A stretch of DNA of 64,000 bases from Marinobacter flavimaris (GCF_002933295.1 NZ_PSSW01000005.1:1-64000); one strand, 5' to 3'. Shown: positions 32,498-42,470, counted from the first letter of the stretch. Notes: generated from the sequence alone by a model not told the origin. Numbers and translations are program-made.

Positions 32498-34411
32498 TTA
32501 GGCGACCGGCAAACTCAACCAGAAACAGGCGCCATGCCCTTCCTCTGAGTCAAACCCCACATCTCCGTCCATGGCGTGCATCAATTCTCGCGTAATGGCA
32601 AGCCCAAGACCGGTGCCACCCTTTGCCCTGCGGTCTGAAGAGTCTGCCTGGGAAAACTTCTGGAAGATCCGGTCTCTGAACTCCGCAGGAATGCCCTGGC
32701 CTTGATCAGACACGAGAATACGGATTCTGTTTTCCGTTCGCTCGGTATGCACGATCACCTCGGAATGATCGGGTGAAAACTTGATGGCGTTGGAGAGCAG
32801 GTTGTTGAGTGCCTGGCAAAGTCGGCCGCGGTCTGCTTGGACATTTACATCGTGAATGTGTTCCGCTTTCAGCGTTACCTGTTTGTCCACCGAAAAACTT
32901 TCGATGCCTTCCAGGCATTCCCGAACAACCCCTGACAACTGGCAGTCTTCCAGGGCGAAGACCATTTTCCCGGCAACCAGCTTTTCAATATCGAGCAGGT
33001 CATTGATCAGAAGTGTCAGTTGCTGGGTGTTTCTGTAAGCAATCTCGGCCAATCTCGACGCTTTTTGAGGAAGTTCACCGGCTGCATTATTCGAGAGTAG
33101 CCCCAGTGATCCCGCAATCGACGTCAGAGGCGTCCGTAGCTCATGGCTGACGATGGAAATGAATTCGCTCTTTACTCGGTCGGCCTTCTTTTGCTCTGAA
33201 ATATCTTCGGCGATCAGCCAGATAACCGGGTCGCCGTATAGAGTGTCCAGCGTGAGGCCATGGAGCAGCACCGGGTTCAGTTCGTTTTTTGCGTCTGGAA
33301 AATAACCCTCCAGGCCGCTGAAACGGGGTTCTTTCTCCAACAGGCCGGAGATGTCCAGTTCTTCGGAGAGAATCCGGCGCCTGTGGTCATAGACGTAACG
33401 GAAAAAATGTAAAGAGTTTGCTTTGTGGCCAAACAGCTTTTCGAAGCTTTTGTTGGCGCGTAAGAGCTTTCCATTCTGAGCGGCGTACAGCCCGATACCG
33501 AAAGGCGCCAGTTCAAAAAGGCCCGAAAAGCGCCGCTGCATCTGGTGGTCGCGCAGCAGAAGGCTGGTTAACCAGTAGGTACCTGCGAAAAGCAATAAAA
33601 CCATCAGCCCTAAAATGGATCGCACGAGCACCGGTGATTCCGGATGGCTTGGCCACCCCTGGGTGGGTTGTGCGAACAGCGTCCATGTAATGCCCGGCAG
33701 ATTGAGTTCGGTGGTTATCGGATCTTGCCATTGAGTTGTGGCGGCGCCGAAAAATGGGTCTTCTTCGAGGCCAGGGGACGACGTTTTGAAAAGCGCCAGA
33801 TAGCCGTTTTCTGAAAACGACGCCATGTCCACCGCGTTATAGAGACGATTAAGATCGAGAATCACGGAAATGACACCCCAGAACTGACCTGACTCGTTCT
33901 CGAAAATCGGAATCCTGGCCGCCATGCCCTGGCCACCCTGAACAAGATTGATCGGACCGCTGAACAGCGCTTTCCGGGACTCCGTTAGTGTCTTTACCTG
34001 CTCGGGGGAGAGGCTTTGGCTGGTTAGATCAAGCCCAAGAGCCGCCTCGTTTCCTTCCAGCGGGTAGATATTGCGAATGGTCAGGTCCGGGGCCAAACCG
34101 ATGTTCCGCAGCTGTGGTGCCAATGAGAAAATAACGGGGGCTAGCTGTTGAAACTCGGCCTCTGTGATGTCTGGCTGAACAGAGACATTGGCAGCCAGAC
34201 CCCAAACCGTCTGAACGTTTTGCAAAATGGCACCCTGCAGCTTGAGGTCTATATCGTTGAGTCGGGCTTGCCATTCCTGACGGACGTCGTTCCGATGAGT
34301 CTGGGTAGCTGCGCTATCGAGTACAAAGGCTACCCCGAGCAAGAGGACAAGAACAGCGGCACGAGCTAACCAGACGAGGTAAAAGAGCGCCCGGTCTTGA
34401 GTTTTTGTCAT
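32498..34411 (-). CDS. CHASE-PAS sensor histidine kinase
   Basis: A 637-residue kinase, third gene of a three-kinase operon. TM1 lies at residues 10-28. The periplasmic CHASE domain covers about 45-250 (NIGLAPDLTIRNIYPLEGNE and MAARIPIFENESGQFWGVI). TM2 is at about 262-285 (LVRSILGLMVLLLFAGTYWL). A PAS domain (about 300-400, LFELAPFGIGLYAAQNGK) leads to HisKA with FISIVSHELRTPLTSIAG and a HATPase ending GGTGLGLAITRELM. It has no receiver domain, so it must phosphorylate separate proteins. The start lies three bases after the stop of the preceding kinase gene. Confidence 0.88.
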   Translation of the reverse strand: MTKTQDRALFYLVWLARAAVLVLLLGVAFVLDSAATQTHRNDVRQEWQARLNDIDLKLQGAILQNVQTVWGLAANVSVQPDITEAEFQQLAPVIFSLAPQLRNIGLAPDLTIRNIYPLEGNEAALGLDLTSQSLSPEQVKTLTESRKALFSGPINLVQGGQGMAARIPIFENESGQFWGVISVILDLNRLYNAVDMASFSENGYLALFKTSSPGLEEDPFFGAATTQWQDPITTELNLPGITWTLFAQPTQGWPSHPESPVLVRSILGLMVLLLFAGTYWLTSLLLRDHQMQRRFSGLFELAPFGIGLYAAQNGKLLRANKSFEKLFGHKANSLHFFRYVYDHRRRILSEELDISGLLEKEPRFSGLEGYFPDAKNELNPVLLHGLTLDTLYGDPVIWLIAEDISEQKKADRVKSEFISIVSHELRTPLTSIAGSLGLLSNNAAGELPQKASRLAEIAYRNTQQLTLLINDLLDIEKLVAGKMVFALEDCQLSGVVRECLEGIESFSVDKQVTLKAEHIHDVNVQADRGRLCQALNNLLSNAIKFSPDHSEVIVHTERTENRIRILVSDQGQGIPAEFRDRIFQKFSQADSSDRRAKGGTGLGLAITRELMHAMDGDVGFDSEEGHGACFWLSLPVA

Positions 34412-34414
34412 CGT

Positions 34415-37252
34415 CTATGCCTTCACTTGCTCCAACGGCAGTCCCAGCCAGAAAGTTGAGCCCCTTCCTTCCCGTGACTCGAATCCGACATCTCCTCCCA
34501 TCTGTGTCATGATTTCTTTCGTGATGGCCAGACCGAGACCTGTTCCCCGTTTGCCACGTGTGTCGGAACTGTCTGCCTGAGCGAATTTCTGGAAAATTCT
34601 GCCGCGGAAATTATCAGGAATGCCAGGTCCCTGATCAGTAACGAGGATACGGACAAGATCATGTTCGACCTCGGTGCATACCAAAACCTCACCTTCAGGG
34701 GGCGAGAACTTGATGGCGTTAGACAGCAAATTGGTAAATGCCTGGCCCAGACGCGATCGATCGATTTTCGCCATGCAGTTGGGGCTAGTGTCCTTGATCT
34801 GCACAGAGACGCCGCTCTCCAGGGCGTAGGTTTTTAGACGTTCTGCCGACTCCTCAATGACGGGGCCAAGTTCCTGTATACGCAGGTTCATGGTCATCTT
34901 GCCGGAAACAAGTTTCTCCATGTCTAACAGGTCGTCCACCAGTTGTTTCAGCTGCTCGGCATTACGATGGGCGATAGACACCATACGCTCAGCCTGTGAG
35001 GGAAGCGCGCCCAAAGTTCCGCTTTCGACCAGGCTGAGAGAGCCTGATATGGAGGTCAGCGGCGTACGGAGTTCATGGCTTACCGTTGAGATGAACTCGC
35101 TCTTCATCCGGTCTACTTTTTTGCGCTCGGAAATATCTTCTATAAGGGTCCAGATCAGCGGTTGGCCAGAGGGGTTGCTGATTTTCATACCGCGGACGAT
35201 GGCAGGGTAGGTTGAACCATCCGCGCGCACGATCTCGACTTCATAAGGTCCGAAACGTCTTTCGCTCTGAAGTTCGGCGATGATTTGCTGTCGATGGTTT
35301 TCGAAGTCTGGAGGCAGGAGCTGCGAGTAGTCCATTGCCATCAATTGGTCACGGCTGTATCGGGTAGGCCCTAGCAGAGCCTCGTTCACGTCAAGAAACG
35401 CTCCTGATACATAATCATTCAGCGCTATGCCAATGGGGGACAGTTCGTAGAGCCTCCGGAGCTGAACTTCGCTTTCCTGAAGGGCCAGTTCGGTTTGTTT
35501 TGCCTCGTCAATGTCAGCAATGTAACCGTGCCACATGGTACTGCCGTCTGGCATCCGTTCCGGTGATGATTTGCCCTCTACCCAGCGCCAGCCGGATTTG
35601 CCGTCTGTTACACGATAGTGACTGTGCCAGAGAGTCAAGGACTCCTCAGATCTCTCAATACTGGCTGCTACCTTGGGAAAATCATCGGGATGGATCTTGG
35701 TGAAGCAGATCGAGGCATCTTCATGTGCCTCCTCTGCTGTAACACCGTAGATGTCCGTGATGCCGGGGCTGGTGTAGGGAAACGAAACACGGCCATCCGG
35801 CCACTGTTGATACTGATAAAGCATTCCCGGCGTCTGTTCTACCAGTTTGGTGAGCATCTGCATACTGAGCTGCCTTTCAATGAGGGCTCCAACCCAGCGT
35901 GCCAGGAGAGTCACAAACTTGATTTCAGTATCCGAGAAGTCCTGTTCCCGTGGTTCCGGCGAAGAAAAGTTGAGGGTTCCGTACAAACGGTCTTTGATGA
36001 AAATGGGCGCGGCCAGGTAGCTCTCAAGCCCGAACTTGTCGTAGCAACGGTGGCCGCGATAGCTCGACTTGGCCATGTGTGCAATGGCCAGGCTTTCCCG
36101 TGAACCGAGAAGCATAGAACAATAGGTGTCTTTTAGTGGGTAGCTGGAATTTTTTTCTAACCCGGCGTCTTCGGGGGCGACGAACCACCGGATGGAATAA
36201 ACGCTACTGTGGATCTCGCTGACTATTCCGAGCGGAAGCTTCAGGTAGTCGGACCCTAGCCGGAGGGCTCTTTCGATGCGGATGTCGTCATTGGTTTCGG
36301 TGTCGAGGGTCAGATCATTGAGGATCGCCAGCGCTTCGTTCTGATGCTGGATCTTGTTCAGGTTGTTCATTTCCTCTGTGATATCGGCGTGGGTGCCGTA
36401 CATCATCAGGGGCTCGTCGGTCTCGGTCCATTGGAAGACCTGGCCGCGATCGTGCACCCAGACCCAGTGGCCATTCTTATGCTTCATTCGGCATCGGTAG
36501 TCGTACTCGGACAATTCGCCCGCAAAATGAGCTTTAAGCAAACGTTCTGATTCAGGCAAATCCTCCGGATGCGCCAGGCCCAACCAGGTCTCAATACTGA
36601 TCGGCTCCAGTTCATCCAGCGTGTAGCCGCAGATATTGGCCCAACGCTCGTTAAAAACGGTCTCACCGGTTTGTACATTCCACTCCCAGGTGCCAATTCT
36701 GGTGCCCTCGATAATTGAGCGGGCCCTGCGCTCGCTGTGTTTGAGGTCCCGGTAGAATTCGCTTGCCGCCTGCAGGTTAATTTCGCGCTCTACACAATCG
36801 GCGATTTCACGAAGAAGGGATTGGTCATTCTGATTGAAACTGCGTGGCGAGCTGTCAATCAGGCAAAGAGTGCCGAGTCGGAATCCCTCGCTGTTATGGA
36901 GTGGTGCGCCCGCGTAAAAGCGTATGTGCGGATCGTCTGTGACCAAGGGGTTGTCCATAAAACGCTTGTCGTGAAGCGTATCCTGGATCACGAGGAGTTC
37001 CGAGTTCAGGATGGCATGGCCACAGAATGAAACGTTGCGTGGGGTTTCTGAGGCGGAAAGCCCCTGACAGGATTTGAACCATTGTCGATTGCTGTCCACG
37101 AGGCTGACCAACGCGATCGGCACGTTGAAAGCCTTGCAGGCCATTCGTGTGTAACGATCAAAACGTTCTTCAGGCGCTGTATCGAGCAGGCCTGTACGTT
37201 CGAGCGCCGCCTGGCGCTCAAACTCCTCGGGAGGTGTTTCTGGCGCTTTCAT
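34415..37252 (-). CDS. Soluble GAF/PAS multi-sensor histidine kinase
   Basis: A 945-residue kinase without membrane segments. Domain order: GAF (about 25-160, with CGHAI and GTLCLID), PAS (175-290, HPEDLPESERL), GAF (305-460, FGLESYLAAPIFIKDRLYG), PAS (470-590, IHPDDFPKVAAS), PAS (600-710), HisKA (STVSHELRTPLTSISG) and HATPase (RGTGLGLAITKEIM). Four or five input modules suggest that it integrates cytosolic signals. Its start overlaps the end of the preceding kinase gene by 35 bases. The catalytic half is very similar to that of its downstream neighbour, which suggests tandem duplication. Confidence 0.88.
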   Translation of the reverse strand: MKAPETPPEEFERQAALERTGLLDTAPEERFDRYTRMACKAFNVPIALVSLVDSNRQWFKSCQGLSASETPRNVSFCGHAILNSELLVIQDTLHDKRFMDNPLVTDDPHIRFYAGAPLHNSEGFRLGTLCLIDSSPRSFNQNDQSLLREIADCVEREINLQAASEFYRDLKHSERRARSIIEGTRIGTWEWNVQTGETVFNERWANICGYTLDELEPISIETWLGLAHPEDLPESERLLKAHFAGELSEYDYRCRMKHKNGHWVWVHDRGQVFQWTETDEPLMMYGTHADITEEMNNLNKIQHQNEALAILNDLTLDTETNDDIRIERALRLGSDYLKLPLGIVSEIHSSVYSIRWFVAPEDAGLEKNSSYPLKDTYCSMLLGSRESLAIAHMAKSSYRGHRCYDKFGLESYLAAPIFIKDRLYGTLNFSSPEPREQDFSDTEIKFVTLLARWVGALIERQLSMQMLTKLVEQTPGMLYQYQQWPDGRVSFPYTSPGITDIYGVTAEEAHEDASICFTKIHPDDFPKVAASIERSEESLTLWHSHYRVTDGKSGWRWVEGKSSPERMPDGSTMWHGYIADIDEAKQTELALQESEVQLRRLYELSPIGIALNDYVSGAFLDVNEALLGPTRYSRDQLMAMDYSQLLPPDFENHRQQIIAELQSERRFGPYEVEIVRADGSTYPAIVRGMKISNPSGQPLIWTLIEDISERKKVDRMKSEFISTVSHELRTPLTSISGSLSLVESGTLGALPSQAERMVSIAHRNAEQLKQLVDDLLDMEKLVSGKMTMNLRIQELGPVIEESAERLKTYALESGVSVQIKDTSPNCMAKIDRSRLGQAFTNLLSNAIKFSPPEGEVLVCTEVEHDLVRILVTDQGPGIPDNFRGRIFQKFAQADSSDTRGKRGTGLGLAITKEIMTQMGGDVGFESREGRGSTFWLGLPLEQVKA

Positions 37253-39035
37253 TGACGTGATTCTTCCTGGTCATATTATTGGGAAGTTCAATCCAGAAGT
37301 TGGCGCCGCGATCGTAGAAATAGCCAACTTCTCCATTCATGAGCTTTGCCAATTCGCGGCAGATCGCGAGGCCGAGGCCTGTGCCCTTGATGGACTTTGA
37401 TGTACCGACCTCCGCCTGGGAGAAACGCTCGAAGAGTTCGTTCTCGAACTGCTTTGGCACGCCATCACCGCAATCGCTGACTGTGATGCGGGTAAAGCCC
37501 GGGACGGTTTGTTCAACTCTTACGGTGATGGCCTCATCAGGCGGCGAGAACTTGATGGCGTTGCTGATAAAGTTATCGAGAACCTGTCGCAGGCGGTGCT
37601 CGTCAGCCACAACCATCTGATCCTCAAGGCCTTCGGTAGACAACGACAAAACGTGTTCCTCGGCCAGTGCGATATTGCCAGCGATTGCAGCATTGATGAC
37701 AGGCGCCACGGGCTGAGCAGACAGAGTGACGTTCATTTGGCCGGCAGTCAGCTTGCTGAAGTCCAGCAGGTCCGAGATCAGAAGATGCAGGCGATCGCCG
37801 TTACGCAGAGCCAGACTCGCCATTTCCTCAGCTTTCCCGGGCAGTTGACCGGCAGCTCCGGAAGCCAGTAAGCGAAGTGCCCCATTGAGCGAGGTCAGGG
37901 GTGTTCGTAACTCGTGGCTGACATTCGAGACGAAGTTTTCTTTCATGGTGCTGATTGCATCGCGCTCCGACATGAGCTGATTGAACGCGGTGGCCAGTCT
38001 CCCGGTCTCCTTGGCGCCGTTGGCAGTCAGTCGTTGGCCAGTGGAGGGACTTTTTGCCATCTCTTCGATCTTTTCGGTCATTCTGTCCAGAGGCTTTATG
38101 GCCGTTCGACTTGCAACAAAACCCAGCAGTGCAATGACCAAACCAATAGCCGCGCTGATGATAAAGAACTGCACGAATGAATCGTTTGCCGGAGCGGTAG
38201 CACGTTCGTAAGGAACAGAGCGAACGAACATCCAGCCGAGTTCTTCCAGATGACTGGCCGCATAAATCAGTTCCTTGCCACTTTTGTCCCTGACGGTTCC
38301 AAACGTGATGCCTGACAAGGCCGCGTCAACAAGGGGGTCGGCGCCAGGTTTTGGAAGAGGTTGGATACGTTTGCCCGGAGACGGGCCGCCTTCGATGTAA
38401 AGAAAGTTTTCAATATCAACAACCTTGAACAGATCCTCTTCTTCCCTCAGGCGCCTGAGCATCTCTTTGGGTATCAGGCTGGTCTGACCAATATTTACGG
38501 TGCCACCCAAGAATCCGAGCAGATCTCCTTCATCGGACTGAATGGGTGCAAGAAAGGACAGCAAGGGCACGCCAGTTGTACGGCCAATGATGGGTCGGCT
38601 GATTATGGGGGATCGGGTCGTGATTGCGCGCCGGAAATGGTTTCGGTCGGAGTAATTCGTGCCGATACGGCCCGGAACGTGAAAGTCCTCTGCGATGGCG
38701 GTTGCTTCGGCATCAAAGACCACAAGACCATCTGGAAAGAGTGAACGCAGAAGGTTCTGTCGGTTGAGCTGGTAATTAATTTCGGCGATTGAGTGAAGGG
38801 CGTTGCCATCGGTCATCATGGCAGCAGACTCACTGAGTACGTCCAGCTTCAGTTCAAGGCGCTGCTCTACCTCGGAGGCGATTCTCCGTGTTTCCACGAG
38901 CTGTTGCTCAGTCAGTATTGCCTCGAAATCGTCCACCAGGGCGTTGTACGCAACAGCCAGAACTGCCCCGACGGTCAAGATGGAACCAAGGATAACAATG
39001 ACGGCAAGGCGGGTCCCGAGTGAAAGTGACGGCAA
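37218..39035 (-). CDS. dCache-HAMP sensor histidine kinase
   Basis: A 605-residue kinase and first gene of the operon. TM1 (RLAVIVILGSILTVGAVLAV) is followed by a periplasmic dCache-like domain (about 35-300, with PGRIGTNYSDRNHFRRAI and FLAPIQSDEGDLLGFLGG). TM2 (FFIISAAIGLVIALLGFV) leads into HAMP, HisKA (NVSHELRTPLTSLNG) and HATPase (IKGTGLGLAICREL). The start is taken as TTG 39035, behind GGGGAAA; the open frame back to 39218 would overlap the divergent gene at 39133 and has no membrane logic. Periplasmic ligand sensing is expected, with phosphate passed to partners encoded across the divergent gap. Confidence 0.82.
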   Translation of the reverse strand: MPSLSLGTRLAVIVILGSILTVGAVLAVAYNALVDDFEAILTEQQLVETRRIASEVEQRLELKLDVLSESAAMMTDGNALHSIAEINYQLNRQNLLRSLFPDGLVVFDAEATAIAEDFHVPGRIGTNYSDRNHFRRAITTRSPIISRPIIGRTTGVPLLSFLAPIQSDEGDLLGFLGGTVNIGQTSLIPKEMLRRLREEEDLFKVVDIENFLYIEGGPSPGKRIQPLPKPGADPLVDAALSGITFGTVRDKSGKELIYAASHLEELGWMFVRSVPYERATAPANDSFVQFFIISAAIGLVIALLGFVASRTAIKPLDRMTEKIEEMAKSPSTGQRLTANGAKETGRLATAFNQLMSERDAISTMKENFVSNVSHELRTPLTSLNGALRLLASGAAGQLPGKAEEMASLALRNGDRLHLLISDLLDFSKLTAGQMNVTLSAQPVAPVINAAIAGNIALAEEHVLSLSTEGLEDQMVVADEHRLRQVLDNFISNAIKFSPPDEAITVRVEQTVPGFTRITVSDCGDGVPKQFENELFERFSQAEVGTSKSIKGTGLGLAICRELAKLMNGEVGYFYDRGANFWIELPNNMTRKNHVNESARNTSRGV

Positions 39036-39132
39036 AACGATTTCCCCGGTGGTACTCTGAAAAAAATGATGCAAGTATTTTAGCCGAAGTATGGCATAAA
39101 ACAGCTTTATTGCGGATCTGATTGAGTGGTGT

Positions 39133-40806
39133 ATGTCTGACGAGAAAACGGCTGACGTTTTACGCAAACTTGATGTCCTGAAAACACGCTTCAGGGAGAA
39201 GGCGTCGGGCGATATCAATCTGGTTACGTTGATGGCTCAGGATGCCATTGCCGGCAAGGGAAGCTCAGACGACCTTCTACGTGCCTATCAGGTTCTTCAT
39301 CGGCTCGCCGGGTCTGCGGGCACCTTCGGCTTTCGGGCCCTTGGCGACGAAGCCCGGGCGCTTGAGCTGATACTCAAGCCCTTCTCGGAGAATGATGGGG
39401 AGGCTGGCGAAAGTGTCGAGAAGGTTAAAGACGATCTTCACCACGCCCGCTTTATCGAAAGAGTCGAAGGTCTGGAGCGTTTGCTCAATATAGAGGAGAC
39501 CAGTCCGGATACGGCCGAAATGTCGGAAAGCAGTAAGGTTGATGCGGCTGGCCAACCTGTGGTTCTCATCGTAGAACCAGACCAAGCAGCAGCAGAGCGA
39601 CTCTCAAATGCGCTGGCTCCCCATGGATTTAATGCTTATCCCGTAGCTCCGAAAAACCTTGTCTCGGAAAATCTGTCCCGGATATCCATGGTTTTGATAA
39701 GGGACAATGTTCTGATTGCGCAGGAACAGATCCCATTGTCTTCAGGCGACCGGCCTCCTGTTATCTGCATTGGTTCCAGCGATACCTTCGAAGACAGATA
39801 CAGACTTGCGGCGTTGGGTGTAGACGGGTTCGTCAGTGAGCCTATCGACGTGCCAGCACTGGCGGATTACATGGAACGTCTCGCCAATGAAAAGTTGGAG
39901 TCTGGCTCCGGGCGGGTGATGGTTATCGATGACGATCCCGAGTTGCTGGAGCGATACAGCCTGATTCTCGAAGGTGGCGGGCTGGAGGTTCGCGGAGTGA
40001 GCTCTCCCTCCGATATCCTGGGCGTTCTGTCAGAGTTCCGGCCGGATATCATTCTAATGGATGTCCAGATGGGGCGGTTTAGTGGGCCTACACTGGCAAA
40101 AATGCTTCGCTTTGATCCCGAATGGGTGGGTTTACACATTATTTTCCTGTCCTCGGAAGAAGATCGTGAGTTCCAGTTTGATGCCCTGTCCCAGGGCGGC
40201 GATGATTTTCTCACCAAACCCGTTTCCGACAGGATCCTGGTACAGGCGGCCAAAGTTCGCTGTTATCGGGCCAAACAACTGGACAAGCTGGCGTCGCGGG
40301 ATAGCCTGACCGGATTGCTGAAACATTCGTTGGCCAATTCGGAAGTCGCCAAAGAGCATGCTCGCTGTCAGAGACTGGCGCATCATTCTGTTGTAGCAAT
40401 GCTCGATCTTGACCATTTCAAGCAGGTAAACGACCGGCATGGCCATCGGGTTGGCGACCTGGTTATCAAAGGCCTGGCCAACCTGCTTCGGCACCGCCTG
40501 AGAAAGACCGACATTATTGGGCGCTACGGGGGTGAAGAGTTCATCGTGGCATTACCCGATTGCTCGATCGAAGACGCAAGACAATCAATGCAGGCGGTGT
40601 GTGAGCAGATGTCGAAGATTGCTTTCAGCGGGGCCGGCGGCACCTTTTCAGTGACATTGAGTATTGGTATCGCGCCTCTTGATTCTTATGAAAAGCCGGA
40701 GGACGCGATAGAAGCCGCAGACCGGGCACTTTATGTCCGTAAATCGGCTGGTCGCAACGGCGTTACCATTGTCAATGATCTGGACAGCATGAAGCAGGGG
40801 GCTTAG
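39133..40806 (+). CDS. Hpt-REC-REC-GGDEF diguanylate cyclase
   Basis: A 557-residue cytoplasmic protein. An N-terminal Hpt domain carries the phosphorylatable His in LHRLAGSAGTFG (about residue 56). A degenerate receiver spans about 140-250: VEPD at the acidic pocket, and EP where KP is expected. A complete receiver spans about 260-375 (IDDDPE, ILMDVQM and TKPVS). The GGDEF domain ends the protein, with active site GGEEF and RKTD I-site five residues before it. It can receive phosphate from kinases that lack receivers, such as the three divergent kinases, and convert this into c-di-GMP. It starts an operon with the next two genes. Confidence 0.9.
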   Translation: MSDEKTADVLRKLDVLKTRFREKASGDINLVTLMAQDAIAGKGSSDDLLRAYQVLHRLAGSAGTFGFRALGDEARALELILKPFSENDGEAGESVEKVKDDLHHARFIERVEGLERLLNIEETSPDTAEMSESSKVDAAGQPVVLIVEPDQAAAERLSNALAPHGFNAYPVAPKNLVSENLSRISMVLIRDNVLIAQEQIPLSSGDRPPVICIGSSDTFEDRYRLAALGVDGFVSEPIDVPALADYMERLANEKLESGSGRVMVIDDDPELLERYSLILEGGGLEVRGVSSPSDILGVLSEFRPDIILMDVQMGRFSGPTLAKMLRFDPEWVGLHIIFLSSEEDREFQFDALSQGGDDFLTKPVSDRILVQAAKVRCYRAKQLDKLASRDSLTGLLKHSLANSEVAKEHARCQRLAHHSVVAMLDLDHFKQVNDRHGHRVGDLVIKGLANLLRHRLRKTDIIGRYGGEEFIVALPDCSIEDARQSMQAVCEQMSKIAFSGAGGTFSVTLSIGIAPLDSYEKPEDAIEAADRALYVRKSAGRNGVTIVNDLDSMKQGA

Positions 40807-40811
40807 CCGGC

Positions 40812-41975
40812 ATGAATGTCATTATTGTCGAAGACGACGAGTTGATGGCAGACCTCCTGGAGACTGTAGTTGCCGGGCTTCATCCGGCTATAAACGTCTT
40901 CAAGGCATTCACCAAGAGAGAGGCATTGGATCTCTGGCGGGGCAAAGATCCAGGCCTGTTCATTGTCGACTGGTCGCTGCCGGATGGATCCGGCCTGGAT
41001 GTGTTGCGAGAAATACGTGGCAAGGACGAGAATATGCCGGTTGTCATGGTAACCGGCCGGGCTGATCGAGATTCGATTTTAAAAGCTGCCCATTATGGAA
41101 TCAGTGGTTACATGAGCAAGCCGTTCAGTGTGGAATTGCTCCATGAGCGTCTTGCGAGAATGCTGAAGGGCGTACTTCCGGAAGACAATGACTCCGAGAG
41201 CCTGGATGAGATGCTATCCCGGAAACTGGAATCGGGCTTGCAGATACCAACCCGAATGGATGTTTCCGGTATTTTGGGCCTCATGGAACGCGCCCACGAT
41301 CTTTCTGGCGCACAGCTGGCCGAACGTTGGCAGAAAGAGGCGTCGTTGTGTGCCAGATTGCTGGAAGTAGCCAACCGATCTTCGTTCCGGCGAACCGGAG
41401 AGCCGGTTGCTACGGTTCGAGATGCTATTTCGGTGATGGGTGTGCCCATGGCTTTGAGCCAGGCGCTGGCTCTTGCACTTGACTCAGGTTCCGCCTTCCG
41501 GTCGGCTGCCCTGGCAGACAGGGCCAGACAGCACCAGGCCGAGGCCGAGGCTGCAGGTGTCGAAGCGCAGAAAATTGCCCTCGTCCTTGATAAGAAGGCC
41601 CTCGAGTTCCAGACAGCCGGACTGTTGAGTCGAATGGGAGAGCTCGCCGTGTTGAATGTTATGGATCAGTTTGTTCAGCACGGTGGGGAGCTGACCGATG
41701 CGGATATTGAAAATGGGCTTCGTGACTGGGCTCAAAAATATGGAAACACGTTGAAAGTACAGTGGCGCCTGCCGCTGGCCATCCGGCAAATGACCGGTGC
41801 GGTGCATTACCTCGCACGTGGGGATGTCAGGCAAAATCTTCTTGTCATGCGGGTCGCTGGTCTGATTGCGGGTGGGCAGACAGATAATTCGGAGTGCGCC
41901 AGGCTGCTCAGGCACCTCGGCCTGGAAGACTGGTTGGAATCCCGGAAACAAACATCGGATACGGGGAGTGTGTAG
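40812..41975 (+). CDS. REC-HDOD response regulator
   Basis: A 387-residue protein. A complete receiver domain occupies residues 1-118: the acidic pair VEDDE, phosphoacceptor in LFIVDWSLPDG, VTGRAD, and the Lys in YMSKPF. It is followed by an HDOD-type domain (about 150-350) with SLCARLLEVANRSSF and VRDAISVMGVPMALSQAL. HDOD domains lack HD-phosphohydrolase metal ligands and act as signalling or scaffold modules. The gene starts five bases after the diguanylate cyclase gene, and the next start codon follows its stop without a gap, so all three are co-expressed. Confidence 0.85.
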   Translation: MNVIIVEDDELMADLLETVVAGLHPAINVFKAFTKREALDLWRGKDPGLFIVDWSLPDGSGLDVLREIRGKDENMPVVMVTGRADRDSILKAAHYGISGYMSKPFSVELLHERLARMLKGVLPEDNDSESLDEMLSRKLESGLQIPTRMDVSGILGLMERAHDLSGAQLAERWQKEASLCARLLEVANRSSFRRTGEPVATVRDAISVMGVPMALSQALALALDSGSAFRSAALADRARQHQAEAEAAGVEAQKIALVLDKKALEFQTAGLLSRMGELAVLNVMDQFVQHGGELTDADIENGLRDWAQKYGNTLKVQWRLPLAIRQMTGAVHYLARGDVRQNLLVMRVAGLIAGGQTDNSECARLLRHLGLEDWLESRKQTSDTGSV

Positions 41976-42371
41976 ATGGGGGAGTCTGTGGCGCCTTTGG
42001 AAAAGATCATGTTGGTCGAGGATGAGGAAGACATCAGAGCGGTGGCCGAGTTGGCTCTGGAAGCGGTTGGCGGATTCACCCTGAAAACCTGTCATTCCGG
42101 TGCCAACGCACTTGAGAGCCTTGATGTTTTCAGGCCGCAATTGATCCTGCTGGATGTCATGATGCCATCAATGGATGGCCCCAGCACACTGCGAGCCATC
42201 CGTGATAAGCCCGGATTTGCGAATACTCCCGCTGTTTTCATGACTGCCAAGGTTCAGCCCGACGAAGTGAAGGGATACCTTGCTCTGGGCGCCGTCGACG
42301 TAATCCCCAAGCCCTTCGATCCGATGACACTCTCGGATCGGATTCGGGAAATCTGGGACAATCTCGACTGA
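41976..42371 (+). CDS. Single-domain response regulator
   Basis: A 131-residue CheY-like receiver with no output domain. The acidic pair is VEDEED, the phosphoacceptor Asp lies in LILLDVMMPSMDG, MTAKVQ replaces the usual MTA-Lys loop region, and the conserved Lys is in VIPKPFDP. Last gene of the three-gene operon, its ATG directly behind the preceding TAG. A receiver alone may be a phosphate sink or a shuttle to the Hpt domain of the first gene. Confidence 0.88.
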   Translation: MGESVAPLEKIMLVEDEEDIRAVAELALEAVGGFTLKTCHSGANALESLDVFRPQLILLDVMMPSMDGPSTLRAIRDKPGFANTPAVFMTAKVQPDEVKGYLALGAVDVIPKPFDPMTLSDRIREIWDNLD

Positions 42372-42470
42372 AATACTTGTCTGGCCTTGCGGATTTGAGG
42401 AGGCCGGTGGTTTTGCTGCGCCCGATTCGGTTAACCTGTGGCTGTTCTAGTTTGTATTTGAGGCCCCTTA

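Noticed and set aside
39036-39218. Upstream extension of the dCache kinase to an ATG at 39218
   Set aside because: It would overlap the divergent gene at 39133 and adds no signal or membrane feature; TTG 39035 has a ribosome-binding site.
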